64,000 bases of DNA from Myxococcota bacterium (GTDB lineage: Bacteria > Myxococcota > XYA12-FULL-58-9 > JALHOP01), in contig JALHOP010000005.1 in the NCBI GenBank assembly GCA_022842935.1, positions 62,001 through 126,000 of the forward strand, given 5' to 3'. The notes below the pieces were generated by a model. It saw only the letters and a program-made list of their open reading frames with translations, was not told where the DNA came from and did no database searches. Position numbers and translations under genes: made by a program. Position 1 is the first letter of the stretch. Every line of letters starts with the position of its first letter. Below are positions 1-9,027 of this stretch, piece by piece.

Positions 1-24
1 CTAACAGGTTTTCGCGAGTCTGTC

Positions 25-1641
25 ATGAGCACCGATTGGTCCCGCCGTCGCTTCCTGGCCTGGCTTGGCCGCACCCCGCCGGCCTTGGCGCTCGCCGCGA
101 GCGTGCCGCGCCGCGGCCTTGCTCGCGGGCGGCCCGGCGTTGTGACGCCGCTCGAGTCGACGCGTGCCGATGTCTTGTCGCTCGCGCCAGGCCTCGCCTA
201 CCACGTCATCGTTCGTGAGGGTGACGCCATCAACGCTCGCGGTGAGGTCTTCGGGACCGGTAACGACTACCTACAATTTTTCCCCCTCGAAGGCCCCCAG
301 GATGGGCTCTTGTGGGTCAATCACGAGTACCCCGTAGAGCTCTTCGTCAATGGCAGGCCCCGTGAGCTGCCGAAGACGAGGGCGGACGTCACCCGCGAAC
401 GCATGATGATTGGTGGCAGCATCATCCGCGTGCGGCGCGACCCCGAAGACAACCGCTGGGCAATGGTGCAGGATGACCGCTATAACAGGCGAATCACGGC
501 CGAGACGCCCATTCCGCTGATCGCGCCACGCCCCATCGCCGGGAGTATGACCGCCATAGGTACGCTCGCGAACTGCGCGGGCGGTGTGACCCCGTGGAAC
601 ACCGTGCTCACCGCCGAGGAAAACTACGACCTCTTCTACGGCGAGGTGGACTACAAGAGCGGCGACTCGAATAAGCGCGTCACCGCCGACAAGCGTCCGC
701 TCCGCTGGCACGAGCATTTCCCGCTTCACCCCGAACATTACGGCTGGGTGGTCGAGGTCGACCCTTTCAGCGGCAGCGCCAAGAAGCTCACCGCCCTCGG
801 TCGCTTCGCGCACGAGGGCGCCACTGTTCGCCAGGCGAAAGACGGCCGCTGTGTGGTCTACAGCGGGTCCGACGAGAAGTTTGGTTGCCTCTACAAGTTC
901 ATCGCCGATGCTCCCGGCTCGCTCGAGCACGGGACGCTGTACGTCGCGAGCTTCGATACGCGGCGCTGGGTCCCGCTCGTGTGGGCGGAGCAGCCAGTCC
1001 TGCGCAAGACGTTCTACGACCAGCTGGATGTGTTGATCCGTGCCCGCGATGCCGGACCGCTCGTGGGCGGCTCGCGTCTCGACCGCCCCGAGGGCATCGT
1101 CATCGACCCCGTGACGCAAGCCGTACTCGTGAGCTTCACGAACAATACGGTGCGACGTAATTTTTATGGGTCCATCGTCCGTATCGACGAGACCGGTGGG
1201 GACCCGCTCGCGCTCACGTTCGAGCACAGCACCTTTCTCGCCGGTGGTAGGACAACTGGCTTTGCGTGCCCAGACAACTTGGCCTTTGATCCGGGTGGCA
1301 ACCTCTGGTTCACCACCGATGTTGCCGGAGAGGACCTGCACGGCGAGCCGTACGTCGCCTTCGGCAACAACGGGCTGTTCGTCGTGCGCATGCGCGGTCC
1401 TGACGCAGGGTTGCCAGTGCGCGTTGCCGCCGCTCCGGTCGAAGCCGAGCTGACTGGACCCCTCTTTGCCCGCGACGGTCGGACGTTGTTCCTGTGTGTG
1501 CAGCACCCTGGAGAGGAGAGCGCGAGTCTCGAGCGCCCTACCAGCCGCTGGCCCGATGGTCCCGGACACCTTCCGAAATCCGCGGTGGTCGCCGTCGAAG
1601 GGGGCCTTCTCGACCACCTGTGCGTACCCGCGAAAGGGTGA
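25..1641 (+). CDS. PhoX-family (DUF839) Tat-exported phosphatase-like protein
   Basis: The protein has 538 residues. It opens with a twin-arginine signal (SRRRFLAWLG, residues 6-15) followed by an Ala-rich hydrophobic stretch, so export in folded form by Tat is expected. The family signature NCAGGVTPWNTVLTAEEN lies at residues 183-200. Further family-like blocks are RFAHEGA near 260 and RPEG and CPDNLAF in the second half. PhoX proteins are periplasmic, metal-dependent phosphomonoesterases with a propeller fold; other DUF839 proteins have no proven activity, so alkaline phosphatase activity is inference. The ATG at 25 is kept because it places the Tat motif normally; only a weak AGG precedes it. 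The gene stands alone, about 110 bases before a cyclic-di-GMP gene. No Pho box was recognised, but only 24 upstream bases are visible. Confidence 0.85.
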   Translation: MSTDWSRRRFLAWLGRTPPALALAASVPRRGLARGRPGVVTPLESTRADVLSLAPGLAYHVIVREGDAINARGEVFGTGNDYLQFFPLEGPQDGLLWVNHEYPVELFVNGRPRELPKTRADVTRERMMIGGSIIRVRRDPEDNRWAMVQDDRYNRRITAETPIPLIAPRPIAGSMTAIGTLANCAGGVTPWNTVLTAEENYDLFYGEVDYKSGDSNKRVTADKRPLRWHEHFPLHPEHYGWVVEVDPFSGSAKKLTALGRFAHEGATVRQAKDGRCVVYSGSDEKFGCLYKFIADAPGSLEHGTLYVASFDTRRWVPLVWAEQPVLRKTFYDQLDVLIRARDAGPLVGGSRLDRPEGIVIDPVTQAVLVSFTNNTVRRNFYGSIVRIDETGGDPLALTFEHSTFLAGGRTTGFACPDNLAFDPGGNLWFTTDVAGEDLHGEPYVAFGNNGLFVVRMRGPDAGLPVRVAAAPVEAELTGPLFARDGRTLFLCVQHPGEESASLERPTSRWPDGPGHLPKSAVVAVEGGLLDHLCVPAKG

Positions 1642-1749
1642 TCCGGAGGCCAATTCGTGCCGGCGAACCATTGTTCAGCGAAAAGTGGTCAGCCTTGAAA
1701 TCGCTGGTACAATGAGTCGCGAACGGCTCGTTCTTCGACCGTCGAAACC

Positions 1750-4011
1750 ATGGCGCGTGGCACAGACATTCCCTCGCGACCTGAACCGACGGGTGGTCAC
1801 CTGCAGACGACTCTACCTGACGTCCTCGGCGAGGCAGTGTTGACGACGGAGCTCTACCGCTCCGTTGTCGAGCACTCCCCAGACGCCATTCTGGTTGTGG
1901 AGCATGCGCACGTGACCTTCGCGAATGCCGCCGCGGGGCGTCTTTTCGGATGTGAAGGGCGCGAGCTCATCGGTCTCCCCCTGTCACGCCTCATAGACGG
2001 TGAGTTCGCGAGCGACGTGTACAATTTGCTCGCCGCGAGTAACGACCCGGAGAACCGCACGCTGCGCCTCGAGCGTGATCTGCGCAGGTTCGACGACCAC
2101 GTCATCACGTCCGAGGTGAGTGTCGTGTCCATCGAGGTGGGAGGGGTTCCGGCGCTCCACCTTGTGTTGCGCGACAATCACGACCGAAAGCTCGAGGCGA
2201 CACTCGAGCGTGACCGCCGCCGGGTCTACGAGATGGTCGCGCACAGCGAGCCCTTGACCATCACGCTCGCTGAGCTCGCCGGCCTCGCCGAACGCCAGTG
2301 CCCGAACTGTGTCTGCGCGATTTACCTCGAGGTCGACGCGCGGCTCATCCTCTGCGCGGCGCCGAGCATGCACCCAGACCTCGCCGAGCAGCTTCGCGAG
2401 CTGGATATCGGCGCCAACGGCTCGGTCATGGGTATCGCTTCGTTTCGCCACGAAACCGCTGTAGCGGTCGATCTCGACGAAGACGCCGTACTCGGACGAC
2501 TCGCCGGCGACCTGCAAAGCCACGACTTGCGCGCCTGCTGGGCGATGCCCGTGATCTCGGGGCAGGGTGGGCGGCTCGGCGTCATTGCCTTGTTCTCGCG
2601 CGTCCGTGCTCGGCCGACGCCGAGCGAACATCACGTCCTGACACTCAGCAGCCACCTCGCCACCATCGCCATCGATCACCGTAAGCTCATCGATCAGCTG
2701 GCTCACCAAGCACGGCACGACGTGCTCACCGGTTTACCCAACCGGATGATGTTCGAGGACCGGTTGCAGCAGGCCCTGGCCCAGGCCCGCCGTAACCAGA
2801 CGCTCGTGGGCACGCTCTTCATCAATCTCGATCGCTTCAACGTGGTCAACGAGTCGCTTGGCCACTCGATGGGTGATGCGTTGTTGCAGAAGATTGCCCT
2901 CAGGCTTCGTAACCGCATACGTCAGGGCGATACCCTCGCTCGCATGGGCGCTGACGAGTTCACCCTCGTGGCCGCTGAGCTCAAGCGCGCCGATGACGCG
3001 GTCCTGCTTGCTCGCAAGATCCAGGACGCGTTGCGCGAACCCTTCGAGGTCGCCGGCCACGAGCTGTTCGTCACCGCGAGCATCGGCATCAGCGTGTTTC
3101 CACAGGACGGCGACGACGTTGGCACGTTGCATCGCGCCGCCAACGCCGCTGCGCATGAGGCCAAGCTGTCTGGCGCGAGCTCATTCCGTTGCTTCACACA
3201 TGAGATGAACGCCTCGGCGCAGCGCCGTATGCGCATCGAGACCGAGCTTCGTCGCGCTGTCGAGCGCGAGGAGCTAACGCTCGTCTATCAGCCCCAAGTG
3301 GAGCTCGCGACGGGTCGCATCGTCGGCTGCGAGGCCCTCGTCCGCTGGAATCATCCTGAGCTCGGCACGTTGTCTCCGGCCGAATTCATTCCCGTCGCTG
3401 AAGAGACCGGCATCATCCAAGCGCTGGGCGAAAACGTGCTGCTCGCCGCGTGCAGGCAGATTCGTTCGTGGCTCGATCAGAACCTCGTACCGCTGCCAGT
3501 CGCCGTCAATGTGTCTGCGTTGCAGTTCGCGTCGCCGGAGTTCGTCAACCGTGTTGCCCGCATTCTGCGCGAGATCGACTGTCCGCCGGAGCTGATCGAG
3601 CTCGAGCTCACAGAGACGACCATCATGGGGAACGTCGCCGAGTCACGGGCCCGCGTCGATGCTCTCCGCGATCTCGGCATTCGTATCTCCATCGACGACT
3701 TCGGCACTGGCTATTCATCCCTCGCGTATTTGCAGCAGCTCCCCATCGACAGCCTCAAGGTCGACCGCTCCTTCATTTCCGAGATCAAGGATCTCGACAC
3801 AGGCTCCGAGCAGGCGCGCGCCTTGGTCACCACCATCGTTAGCCTCGGCCATTCCCTTGGCGTCCATGTCGTCGCCGAGGGCATCGAGACCGAGGCTCAA
3901 GCGACGTTCTTACGCCAGATCGCCTGCCACCGGGCTCAGGGCTACTACTTCAGCAAGCCGGTGGGTGCCGCCGAGGTGGTTCGGCACATGCGGGTGTTGA
4001 CGCTGGCTTGA
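1750..4011 (+). CDS. PAS-GAF-GGDEF-EAL protein, probable cyclic-di-GMP phosphodiesterase
   Basis: The protein has 753 residues and no membrane segment, so it should be cytoplasmic. Domains in order are PAS (about 35-145), GAF (about 165-315), GGDEF (about 322-480) and EAL (about 500-750). The GGDEF signature reads GADEF at 400-404; the second glycine is replaced, which usually abolishes diguanylate cyclase activity. The EAL domain looks intact: EALVRW at 528-533, NVSA near 587, ELTETT near 619, the loop DDFGTGYS at 649-656, LKVDRSF and EGIET. I infer that it degrades cyclic-di-GMP under control of PAS/GAF ligands or of GTP bound to the degenerate GGDEF domain. A TACAAT at 1708-1713 could be a -10 element, but no good -35 is visible. 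It converges on the next gene with 11 bases between the stops. Confidence 0.9.
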   Translation: MARGTDIPSRPEPTGGHLQTTLPDVLGEAVLTTELYRSVVEHSPDAILVVEHAHVTFANAAAGRLFGCEGRELIGLPLSRLIDGEFASDVYNLLAASNDPENRTLRLERDLRRFDDHVITSEVSVVSIEVGGVPALHLVLRDNHDRKLEATLERDRRRVYEMVAHSEPLTITLAELAGLAERQCPNCVCAIYLEVDARLILCAAPSMHPDLAEQLRELDIGANGSVMGIASFRHETAVAVDLDEDAVLGRLAGDLQSHDLRACWAMPVISGQGGRLGVIALFSRVRARPTPSEHHVLTLSSHLATIAIDHRKLIDQLAHQARHDVLTGLPNRMMFEDRLQQALAQARRNQTLVGTLFINLDRFNVVNESLGHSMGDALLQKIALRLRNRIRQGDTLARMGADEFTLVAAELKRADDAVLLARKIQDALREPFEVAGHELFVTASIGISVFPQDGDDVGTLHRAANAAAHEAKLSGASSFRCFTHEMNASAQRRMRIETELRRAVEREELTLVYQPQVELATGRIVGCEALVRWNHPELGTLSPAEFIPVAEETGIIQALGENVLLAACRQIRSWLDQNLVPLPVAVNVSALQFASPEFVNRVARILREIDCPPELIELELTETTIMGNVAESRARVDALRDLGIRISIDDFGTGYSSLAYLQQLPIDSLKVDRSFISEIKDLDTGSEQARALVTTIVSLGHSLGVHVVAEGIETEAQATFLRQIACHRAQGYYFSKPVGAAEVVRHMRVLTLA

Positions 4012-4022
4012 GCAAGATCGGT

Positions 4023-5648
4023 CTAGCCGTTCCGTCGTCGCGCTTCGGCCGCTTGCTCTTGCTGCTCGGAGATGACCGCTATCGCGTCATAGACGCTGCG
4101 CCCCTGCCGTCGCAGGGCCGTCAACGTCCCGGCCAGCTCACTGAGCTGTTCGTTCGCAAGCTCGGCGACCGGGATGTCGATGGTTTTGACCAGGCTCGTC
4201 GCGCCAACCCAGTCTCCGAAGGATGCTAGTGGCATAATGATCGCGGAGAGAGCGCGGATGCGCTCGATCACCGTCGCCCTCTGAAGCTTGTACCGCAAGA
4301 CGCCCGCGATCTTCTGAACGACCTTGCTCGGGATACCGCGGTCGCTGGTCGCGCGGATGAGGCTCACCACCTCGGCCATGACCTCGGGGGCTTCTTCTGC
4401 GTCGTGACGGCTCAGCTCATGGTGCATCTTGAATGCGCGCAACGTCTCGAAGAACAGGTAGACAGACGTGCGGCATTCGTACGCTGCGGCGAGCAAGCCG
4501 TCGTCCACTGCGGCTTCTGCGGCGTTTACCGCCTCGTGCGGCAAGACCAGGCGCAAGATCTCCGCTGCTGCTCGACGCGCGGCGTTGGTGGGGACGAGCT
4601 CGCGGGCGGCGCGCGATGCGTGATTGCGGACTGCCTTCGGGGATAGCTTCGCGACCGCGGCTTCGACGGCTCCACCCGACAAGGTGTCGTCGACGATGAT
4701 GGCGGCGCCGGCCGCGACCGCACGCGCGGCCCGCCTCGCTTGTTCGTCGGCGAGCTTGACCTGCGGGATGAACACCGTGGGCACTCCGCAATGCATGAGC
4801 TCGTGGAAGGTGTTGTAGCCGGCCGCGCAGACCGCAAGGTCGATGCCGTTCAGCAGGTCGGAAGTGCCTCCGTGGGCAAGCCAGGTGATACGGTCGCCAG
4901 ACAGCACGCGGCCACGATAGAGAGGACCGGCGCCGACCACGAGATGCCGCGTTGGGTCGTCGATGAGCGCGGCGCAAACGTTGAGCAGGTGCTCCTCCGA
5001 GGTCGGGTCACCACCGCCGCCCGCGGAGACGTAGATTGCGGTGCGGTCTCCGTAGATGCCTAAACGGTCTCGAGCTTCCGTCCGTGAAAACAGCTCGACC
5101 GGCTCGCGCGTCATGATCGGTCCGACGTAAGTGAGCTTTTCGGTTAGCTCGGGCGGACAAGCGACTTCGACGTCGTCGCGATGCTCGGGGACGATGAGCG
5201 CGTCGTAGTAGTGCAGCATGTGCTGGAACGACGGATCGTTACCAACGCGCTCGTTGACCGGCCGATAGATGAACACGCGCCGCTTGCACAGGTCGAGGGC
5301 CGACAACAGCTCGCCAAAGCTTCCGTGCGGCCACGTGTCGACGATGAAGACATCGGGCCGAAATAGGGCGATGGAATGCCAGACCCACTGCTTGGCCATA
5401 GCGAGGTAGGTAGTCTGCGAGATGCCGCTCTCGGCCACCACCGTCTTTGACGGCATCTTGAATGAGGCGATCTTTTCGGTAAGGAGCAGGCCGTCAGCCT
5501 CGCTCGTCGTCAAGAACACGGATTCGATCCGGGCGCCGGCGTGCGCGGCATAGCGGCGCAGCCACCGATTGATGCCGATCAAGCGATTCAAGTGCCCGAC
5601 ACCAGTGCCGTTCACGGCGTACGACAGTACGCGGATCGTCTGCGCCAT
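4023..5648 (-). CDS. GT28/MurG-like glycosyltransferase with C-terminal helical extension
   Basis: This 541-residue protein has a GT-B fold signature. The N-terminal Rossmann part has GTGVGHLNR near residues 14-22, like the glycine-rich loop of MurG and MGT enzymes. The C-terminal half contains YVSAGGGGD and the nucleotide-sugar binding block AGYNTFHELMHCGVPTVFIP, followed by DEQARRA. These support transfer of a sugar from a nucleotide donor; donor and acceptor cannot be told. About 180 further residues (360-541) form an Ala/Arg/Glu-rich helical region not typical of MurG, with no domain I recognise. No signal peptide is present. It lies 12 bases downstream of the Pro/Trp-tail gene in the same direction, so the two probably form a transcript. 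The neighbouring radical SAM and glycosyltransferase-like genes suggest a shared glycan pathway. Confidence 0.8.
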   Translation of the reverse strand: MAQTIRVLSYAVNGTGVGHLNRLIGINRWLRRYAAHAGARIESVFLTTSEADGLLLTEKIASFKMPSKTVVAESGISQTTYLAMAKQWVWHSIALFRPDVFIVDTWPHGSFGELLSALDLCKRRVFIYRPVNERVGNDPSFQHMLHYYDALIVPEHRDDVEVACPPELTEKLTYVGPIMTREPVELFSRTEARDRLGIYGDRTAIYVSAGGGGDPTSEEHLLNVCAALIDDPTRHLVVGAGPLYRGRVLSGDRITWLAHGGTSDLLNGIDLAVCAAGYNTFHELMHCGVPTVFIPQVKLADEQARRAARAVAAGAAIIVDDTLSGGAVEAAVAKLSPKAVRNHASRAARELVPTNAARRAAAEILRLVLPHEAVNAAEAAVDDGLLAAAYECRTSVYLFFETLRAFKMHHELSRHDAEEAPEVMAEVVSLIRATSDRGIPSKVVQKIAGVLRYKLQRATVIERIRALSAIIMPLASFGDWVGATSLVKTIDIPVAELANEQLSELAGTLTALRRQGRSVYDAIAVISEQQEQAAEARRRNG

Positions 5649-5660
5649 CGTCGTCGCCCG

Positions 5661-6854
5661 TTACGACTCGGGCGGGTGAGGTGGGGGCGGCTCGGGGTTG
5701 GGCCAGGGCCACGGCTCGGGGTAGGGCCAAGGGATCGGCCACGGCTCGGGATTTGGCCAGGGCTCGCCGGGCTCCTCGGGCGGGCGAGGTGGGCGCGGCG
5801 CAGGTGGTTTGTATTCGGGATGCTCGCGGATGTAGTCCTCGACCTCTTTCGGTCGAAAGAAGCGGTCGTACTGAGCGCCGGTAAACACGTACCACCAGAA
5901 CCAAGGAAGTTGAGCGTAGGGCGGGCTGTCGAGCCGGGTATGCCGGTAGCAGACCTCGTACGCCCGCCTGAGGACCGCGACTTCTTCGCGGCGGCGGTGC
6001 ATGGGCTCGCGACCCAACTTCTCTTCGACCTCGCGCCGCGTCAGACGCTTTTGCGGATTCGCTTTGGCGGCCTGGACATTGCGCTGCACGTCGCCGATTT
6101 GCTTCGCAATGCTCGACTTCGCCCGTTTGAATCGCTCGTTGATCTCGCCCAAATAGGCGAGCTTCGAGGAGAGAGCGTCGACCTTCTTGTAAAGGTCGCC
6201 TGCGCGCTGGTCGCGCTCGATTTTCGGGCCGAGGGTGAATCGATCGCTGTGAGCGACGAAGAGCTTGAGCTCCTTGCGCACGCGCGCGAGCGCCTCGGGA
6301 GAGCGGTCGCCGATAGGAGGGTTGCGCATGTTGAAGCCGGTGAGCTTCACCAGTTTGTCCCAAGTTGCCCGGTCGAGGTTCGGCAGGAGCCCCTCCGACA
6401 ACTCGTCGAGCGAGGCTTCGACCGCTGACGCGACCTGGGAAGCACGCTCAACGTGCTCCGCCACCATGCGGTCGATCGCGACCGCGTCGCCCTCGAGCGT
6501 CTTGATCGCGCTTTCGCCAAGCTTGATGAACTCCGCCGAGCTCATGTCGCCGTTAGCGGACAGCCCGCGCTCGACCGCGGCGGCGTAGAGCTCGTCGGTT
6601 GGGGATGTTCTGGCGCGTTCGCTGCGTGGCTTCGTGCTGCTTGGAGGCGCTTCGTGTTGCTTGGCTACCTCGCGTGCGGCGTCGTTCTCGGGGACATGCT
6701 CGAGGCCCAAGTCGGATCCGCTTTGGAGCGCCGGGCCAGCTTTCTCCGCCACAGCCGGGGGGGACGTATCCGGCGCGGCATTCGGCGCTGTCTCGCTTGC
6801 GACTTCGGGTTTCGTGCCGAACAACGCGTCGCGAATCTTGCCGAAGAATGACAT
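5661..6854 (-). CDS. Unknown protein with low-complexity N-terminus and Pro/Trp-rich tail
   Basis: I do not recognise this 397-residue protein. It starts MSFFGKIRDALFG, a short amphipathic helix, followed by about 75 residues rich in Ala, Pro, Ser and Glu that should be unstructured. Residues 90-300 are helical with coiled-coil character and many charged residues. A Trp/Tyr-rich block (PWFWWYVF near 321) follows, and the last 45 residues alternate Pro with Trp, Glu and Asn (PWPNPEPWP-type units). No signal peptide is present. It sits 12 bases upstream of the GT28-like gene and diverges from the radical SAM gene. The N-terminal style resembles several other minus-strand proteins of the window. 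Function is unknown; a scaffold or a secreted or surface-binding protein is possible but unproven. Confidence 0.75.
   Translation of the reverse strand: MSFFGKIRDALFGTKPEVASETAPNAAPDTSPPAVAEKAGPALQSGSDLGLEHVPENDAAREVAKQHEAPPSSTKPRSERARTSPTDELYAAAVERGLSANGDMSSAEFIKLGESAIKTLEGDAVAIDRMVAEHVERASQVASAVEASLDELSEGLLPNLDRATWDKLVKLTGFNMRNPPIGDRSPEALARVRKELKLFVAHSDRFTLGPKIERDQRAGDLYKKVDALSSKLAYLGEINERFKRAKSSIAKQIGDVQRNVQAAKANPQKRLTRREVEEKLGREPMHRRREEVAVLRRAYEVCYRHTRLDSPPYAQLPWFWWYVFTGAQYDRFFRPKEVEDYIREHPEYKPPAPRPPRPPEEPGEPWPNPEPWPIPWPYPEPWPWPNPEPPPPHPPES
5664..5798 (-). repeat. Coding low-complexity repeat, Pro/Trp tail
   Basis: The 3' end of the unknown gene encodes irregular repeats built on EPWPNP, EPWPIP, WPYP and EPWPWPNP. 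On the plus strand this reads as recurring gggcca/cggctcgggg blocks. Such a tail is not a common annotated domain; a polyproline-helix binding surface is inference. Confidence 0.7.
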
Positions 6855-6856
6855 GT

Positions 6857-6875
6857 GAGAATCGTTATCAATTGC
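6857..6875. promoter_or_regulatory. Possible Fur-like box in a divergent promoter region
   Basis: The 104-base gap between the unknown gene (starting at 6854, leftward) and the radical SAM gene (starting at 6959) begins with an unusually AT-rich stretch. GAGAATCGTTATCAATTGC matches the E. coli Fur consensus at about 13 of 19 positions by eye. It lies immediately beside the start of the leftward gene, so it could equally contain a -10 element. The evidence is weak. Confidence 0.2.
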
Positions 6876-6958
6876 GAGAATTCGCTGGCAAGCAACAAAC
6901 GCGTGCCAACGCTGCGGTTGCCCACTCCGAAGCCACGATCATATGGTTCGCCGCTCGC

Positions 6959-8038
6959 ATGTATGCCTACGAGGACATCCGCGTCGTTCACCTCGAGATG
7001 ACCTCCCGCTGCAACTCGGCATGTCCCATGTGCGCCCGCAACCTCCAGGGCGGCGCTGTGAACCCGAATCTGCCCCTCGCTGAGCTTTCGGAAGCAGACG
7101 TTCGCGCCATGTTTCCTGAGGAGCTCGTCGGGCGGCTCAAACGCATGTACATGTGCGGCAACTATGGCGATGCCATGGTGGCACGGGACACGCTTGAGGT
7201 GTTCACTTACTTCCGCGCCGCCAATGCCAAGATGCACCTGCGCCTCATTACGAACGGCAGCGGTCGCAAGCCCGAGTGGTGGAGGAAGCTTGCCGGGGTG
7301 GTTGATGTGACGACGTTCTCCATCGACGGGCTCGCCGACACCAACCACCTCTATCGCCGCCGTACCGACTGGGACGTCATCATGCGATCCGTTGAAGCGT
7401 ACATCGGCGCTGGTGGCTCAGCCGACTGGGACTTCATCGTCTTCAAACACAACGAACACCAAGTCGAGACCGCGCGTGCTCTCGCTCAGAAGCTCGGTTT
7501 CAAGCGATTCACCGCCAAGCGTACGGATCGCTTCATGTCGCGTGGGAAGCTGGTGAACCAAAGGGAGGTTCACGATCGTGACGGTAGCGTTGCCTATTAC
7601 CTCGAGATGCCCGTCGGTCCTGAGTATCAGAACACGGCCGTACGCGCCGTGGACAGCATGGTGAAAGAGGGCACGCAGTACAACGACTACGCTGGGCAGA
7701 CCGACGTGGTCTGCAAGGCGACGGGCGAAGCGAAGATCTACGTAAGCGCCGAGGGCCTGGTCTTTCCGTGCTGCTGGGTTGGCGGCATCTACTCGTCGGG
7801 TACGAAAGCAGAGGCAGGAGAGATGTGGCCGCTATTGCGGACGCTGCCCGAGGGCAAGCACACCCTCAGCGCGCTGCGGCGGCCGCTACGCGAAGTGGTC
7901 GAGGGCTCGTTCTTCCAGAGCCTGATCCCGGCCACCTGGGTGCCGGGCTCGAAGGAACGCAAGGACTTCACACTGTGCGCCCGAATGTGCGGCAAACACG
8001 ATACAGTGCGCGCGACACCGTTGCCCGCGAGCTCCTGA
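6959..8038 (+). CDS. Radical SAM protein with SPASM-like C-terminal cysteines
   Basis: The protein has 359 residues when started at the ATG at 6959. The frame is open further upstream, but that part is antisense to the neighbouring gene and is rejected. The radical SAM cluster motif is C18-x3-C22-x2-C25 (RCNSACPMC), followed by the GNYGDAM block and a TIM-barrel-like pattern (LRLITNGS, TTFSIDGL). C-terminal cysteines (VVCKATG, FPCCWVGG and LCARMCG at the end) suggest an auxiliary iron-sulfur cluster of SPASM or twitch type. Such enzymes do radical chemistry on peptides or on sugar or amino sugar substrates. Here the next two genes encode glycosyltransferase-like proteins only 2 bases away, so modification of a saccharide or a glycosylated peptide is inferred. 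No recognisable precursor peptide is adjacent. Confidence 0.85.
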   Translation: MYAYEDIRVVHLEMTSRCNSACPMCARNLQGGAVNPNLPLAELSEADVRAMFPEELVGRLKRMYMCGNYGDAMVARDTLEVFTYFRAANAKMHLRLITNGSGRKPEWWRKLAGVVDVTTFSIDGLADTNHLYRRRTDWDVIMRSVEAYIGAGGSADWDFIVFKHNEHQVETARALAQKLGFKRFTAKRTDRFMSRGKLVNQREVHDRDGSVAYYLEMPVGPEYQNTAVRAVDSMVKEGTQYNDYAGQTDVVCKATGEAKIYVSAEGLVFPCCWVGGIYSSGTKAEAGEMWPLLRTLPEGKHTLSALRRPLREVVEGSFFQSLIPATWVPGSKERKDFTLCARMCGKHDTVRATPLPASS

Positions 8039-8040
8039 GC

Positions 8041-9027
8041 ATGCTCATCGTCCATCCCGCCAAGGCCTATACGCCCGCCCACGACTTCGGCATCGTCACG
8101 TGTTACTTCAACCCAGGCGGCTTTCGCTCGAAGAAGGTCAATTACGAGCTTTTTCTTGAGCCAATCCGCTATGGAGGACTCGCCTGCGTCACGGTCGAGT
8201 GCGCTTTTGGTGACACTCCATTCGAGCTGGCGCCCGGCCCGGGGGTGGTGCAGGTCCGCAGCAACTCGGTGATGTTCCAAAAAGAGCGGTTGCTCAACTT
8301 GGCGGTTGCCGCGTTGCCTTCACGCATCACCAAGGTCGCCTGGCTAGATTGCGACGTACTGTTCGACAAAGCTGATTGGGCGCTGCAGGCCTCGAAGGCG
8401 CTTGAGACCGCGCAGGTCATCCAGCCGTTCGACACGTGCTTTCGCTTGCCGCCGCGCGGGCGTCACTATGACGGCGATGGCATGGGGTGGCGTAGTTTCG
8501 CGGCGGTTTACCGTGACGACCCGAAGGTTTTCTTGAGCGGCAGCTTCGACAAGCACGGCCACACCGGTTTCGCTTGGGCGGCGCGCCGCGACCTGCTCGC
8601 CAAACACGGACTCTATGACGGCATGGTGGCGTGTTGCGCCGACCACATCATCGCCCACGCCGTGTTGGGGGACTGGAGCTCCGCCTGCTTCCGTCGCCTC
8701 GCTGGAGTCAACAACCCTTACGCTTCCGACATCCGTGCCTGGTGCCGAGGATTCTATGACGACGCACAGAGCAAGCTCGGCGTGACGGATGGTTACCTCA
8801 TGCACCTCTGGCATGGCAGCATGACACGCCGAAAGTACGTGGAATGTGCACAGACGCTCATCGGCTTTGGCTATGACCCCAAGGTGGACGTGCGCATCGG
8901 GCCGTCGGGGACCTGGGAATGGTCGAGCGACAAACCAGAGCTACACGCATGGGTTCGCGGCTACTTCGCACAACGTGACGAAGACGACGCCGAGGAGCAG
9001 GGTGAGCTCGCGGCGGTTCTGCCCTGA
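8041..9027 (+). CDS. Glycosyltransferase-like protein, paralogue 1 of a tandem pair
   Basis: The protein has 328 residues from the ATG at 8041, two bases after the radical SAM stop. It has a GT-A-like pattern: an N-terminal strand (FGIVTCYFNP), the conserved block RSNSVMFQKERLLN, and an acidic motif WLDCDVLF that looks like the metal-binding DxD of GT-A enzymes. The C-terminal part has GVNNPYA and HLWHGS. Glycosyltransferase activity is inferred from these; the substrate is unknown. There is no signal peptide or membrane segment. Its stop overlaps the start of a paralogue by one base (TGATG), which implies translational coupling. Confidence 0.7.
   Translation: MLIVHPAKAYTPAHDFGIVTCYFNPGGFRSKKVNYELFLEPIRYGGLACVTVECAFGDTPFELAPGPGVVQVRSNSVMFQKERLLNLAVAALPSRITKVAWLDCDVLFDKADWALQASKALETAQVIQPFDTCFRLPPRGRHYDGDGMGWRSFAAVYRDDPKVFLSGSFDKHGHTGFAWAARRDLLAKHGLYDGMVACCADHIIAHAVLGDWSSACFRRLAGVNNPYASDIRAWCRGFYDDAQSKLGVTDGYLMHLWHGSMTRRKYVECAQTLIGFGYDPKVDVRIGPSGTWEWSSDKPELHAWVRGYFAQRDEDDAEEQGELAAVLP

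Noticed and set aside
271-1671. Open frame of 466 codons opposite the PhoX gene
   Set aside because: It is antisense to a gene with clear family motifs; high GC keeps such frames open, and the translation has no recognisable domain.
6599-6958. Upstream extension of the radical SAM gene
   Set aside because: It is antisense to the unknown gene and Arg/Cys-rich; the family start is at 6959.
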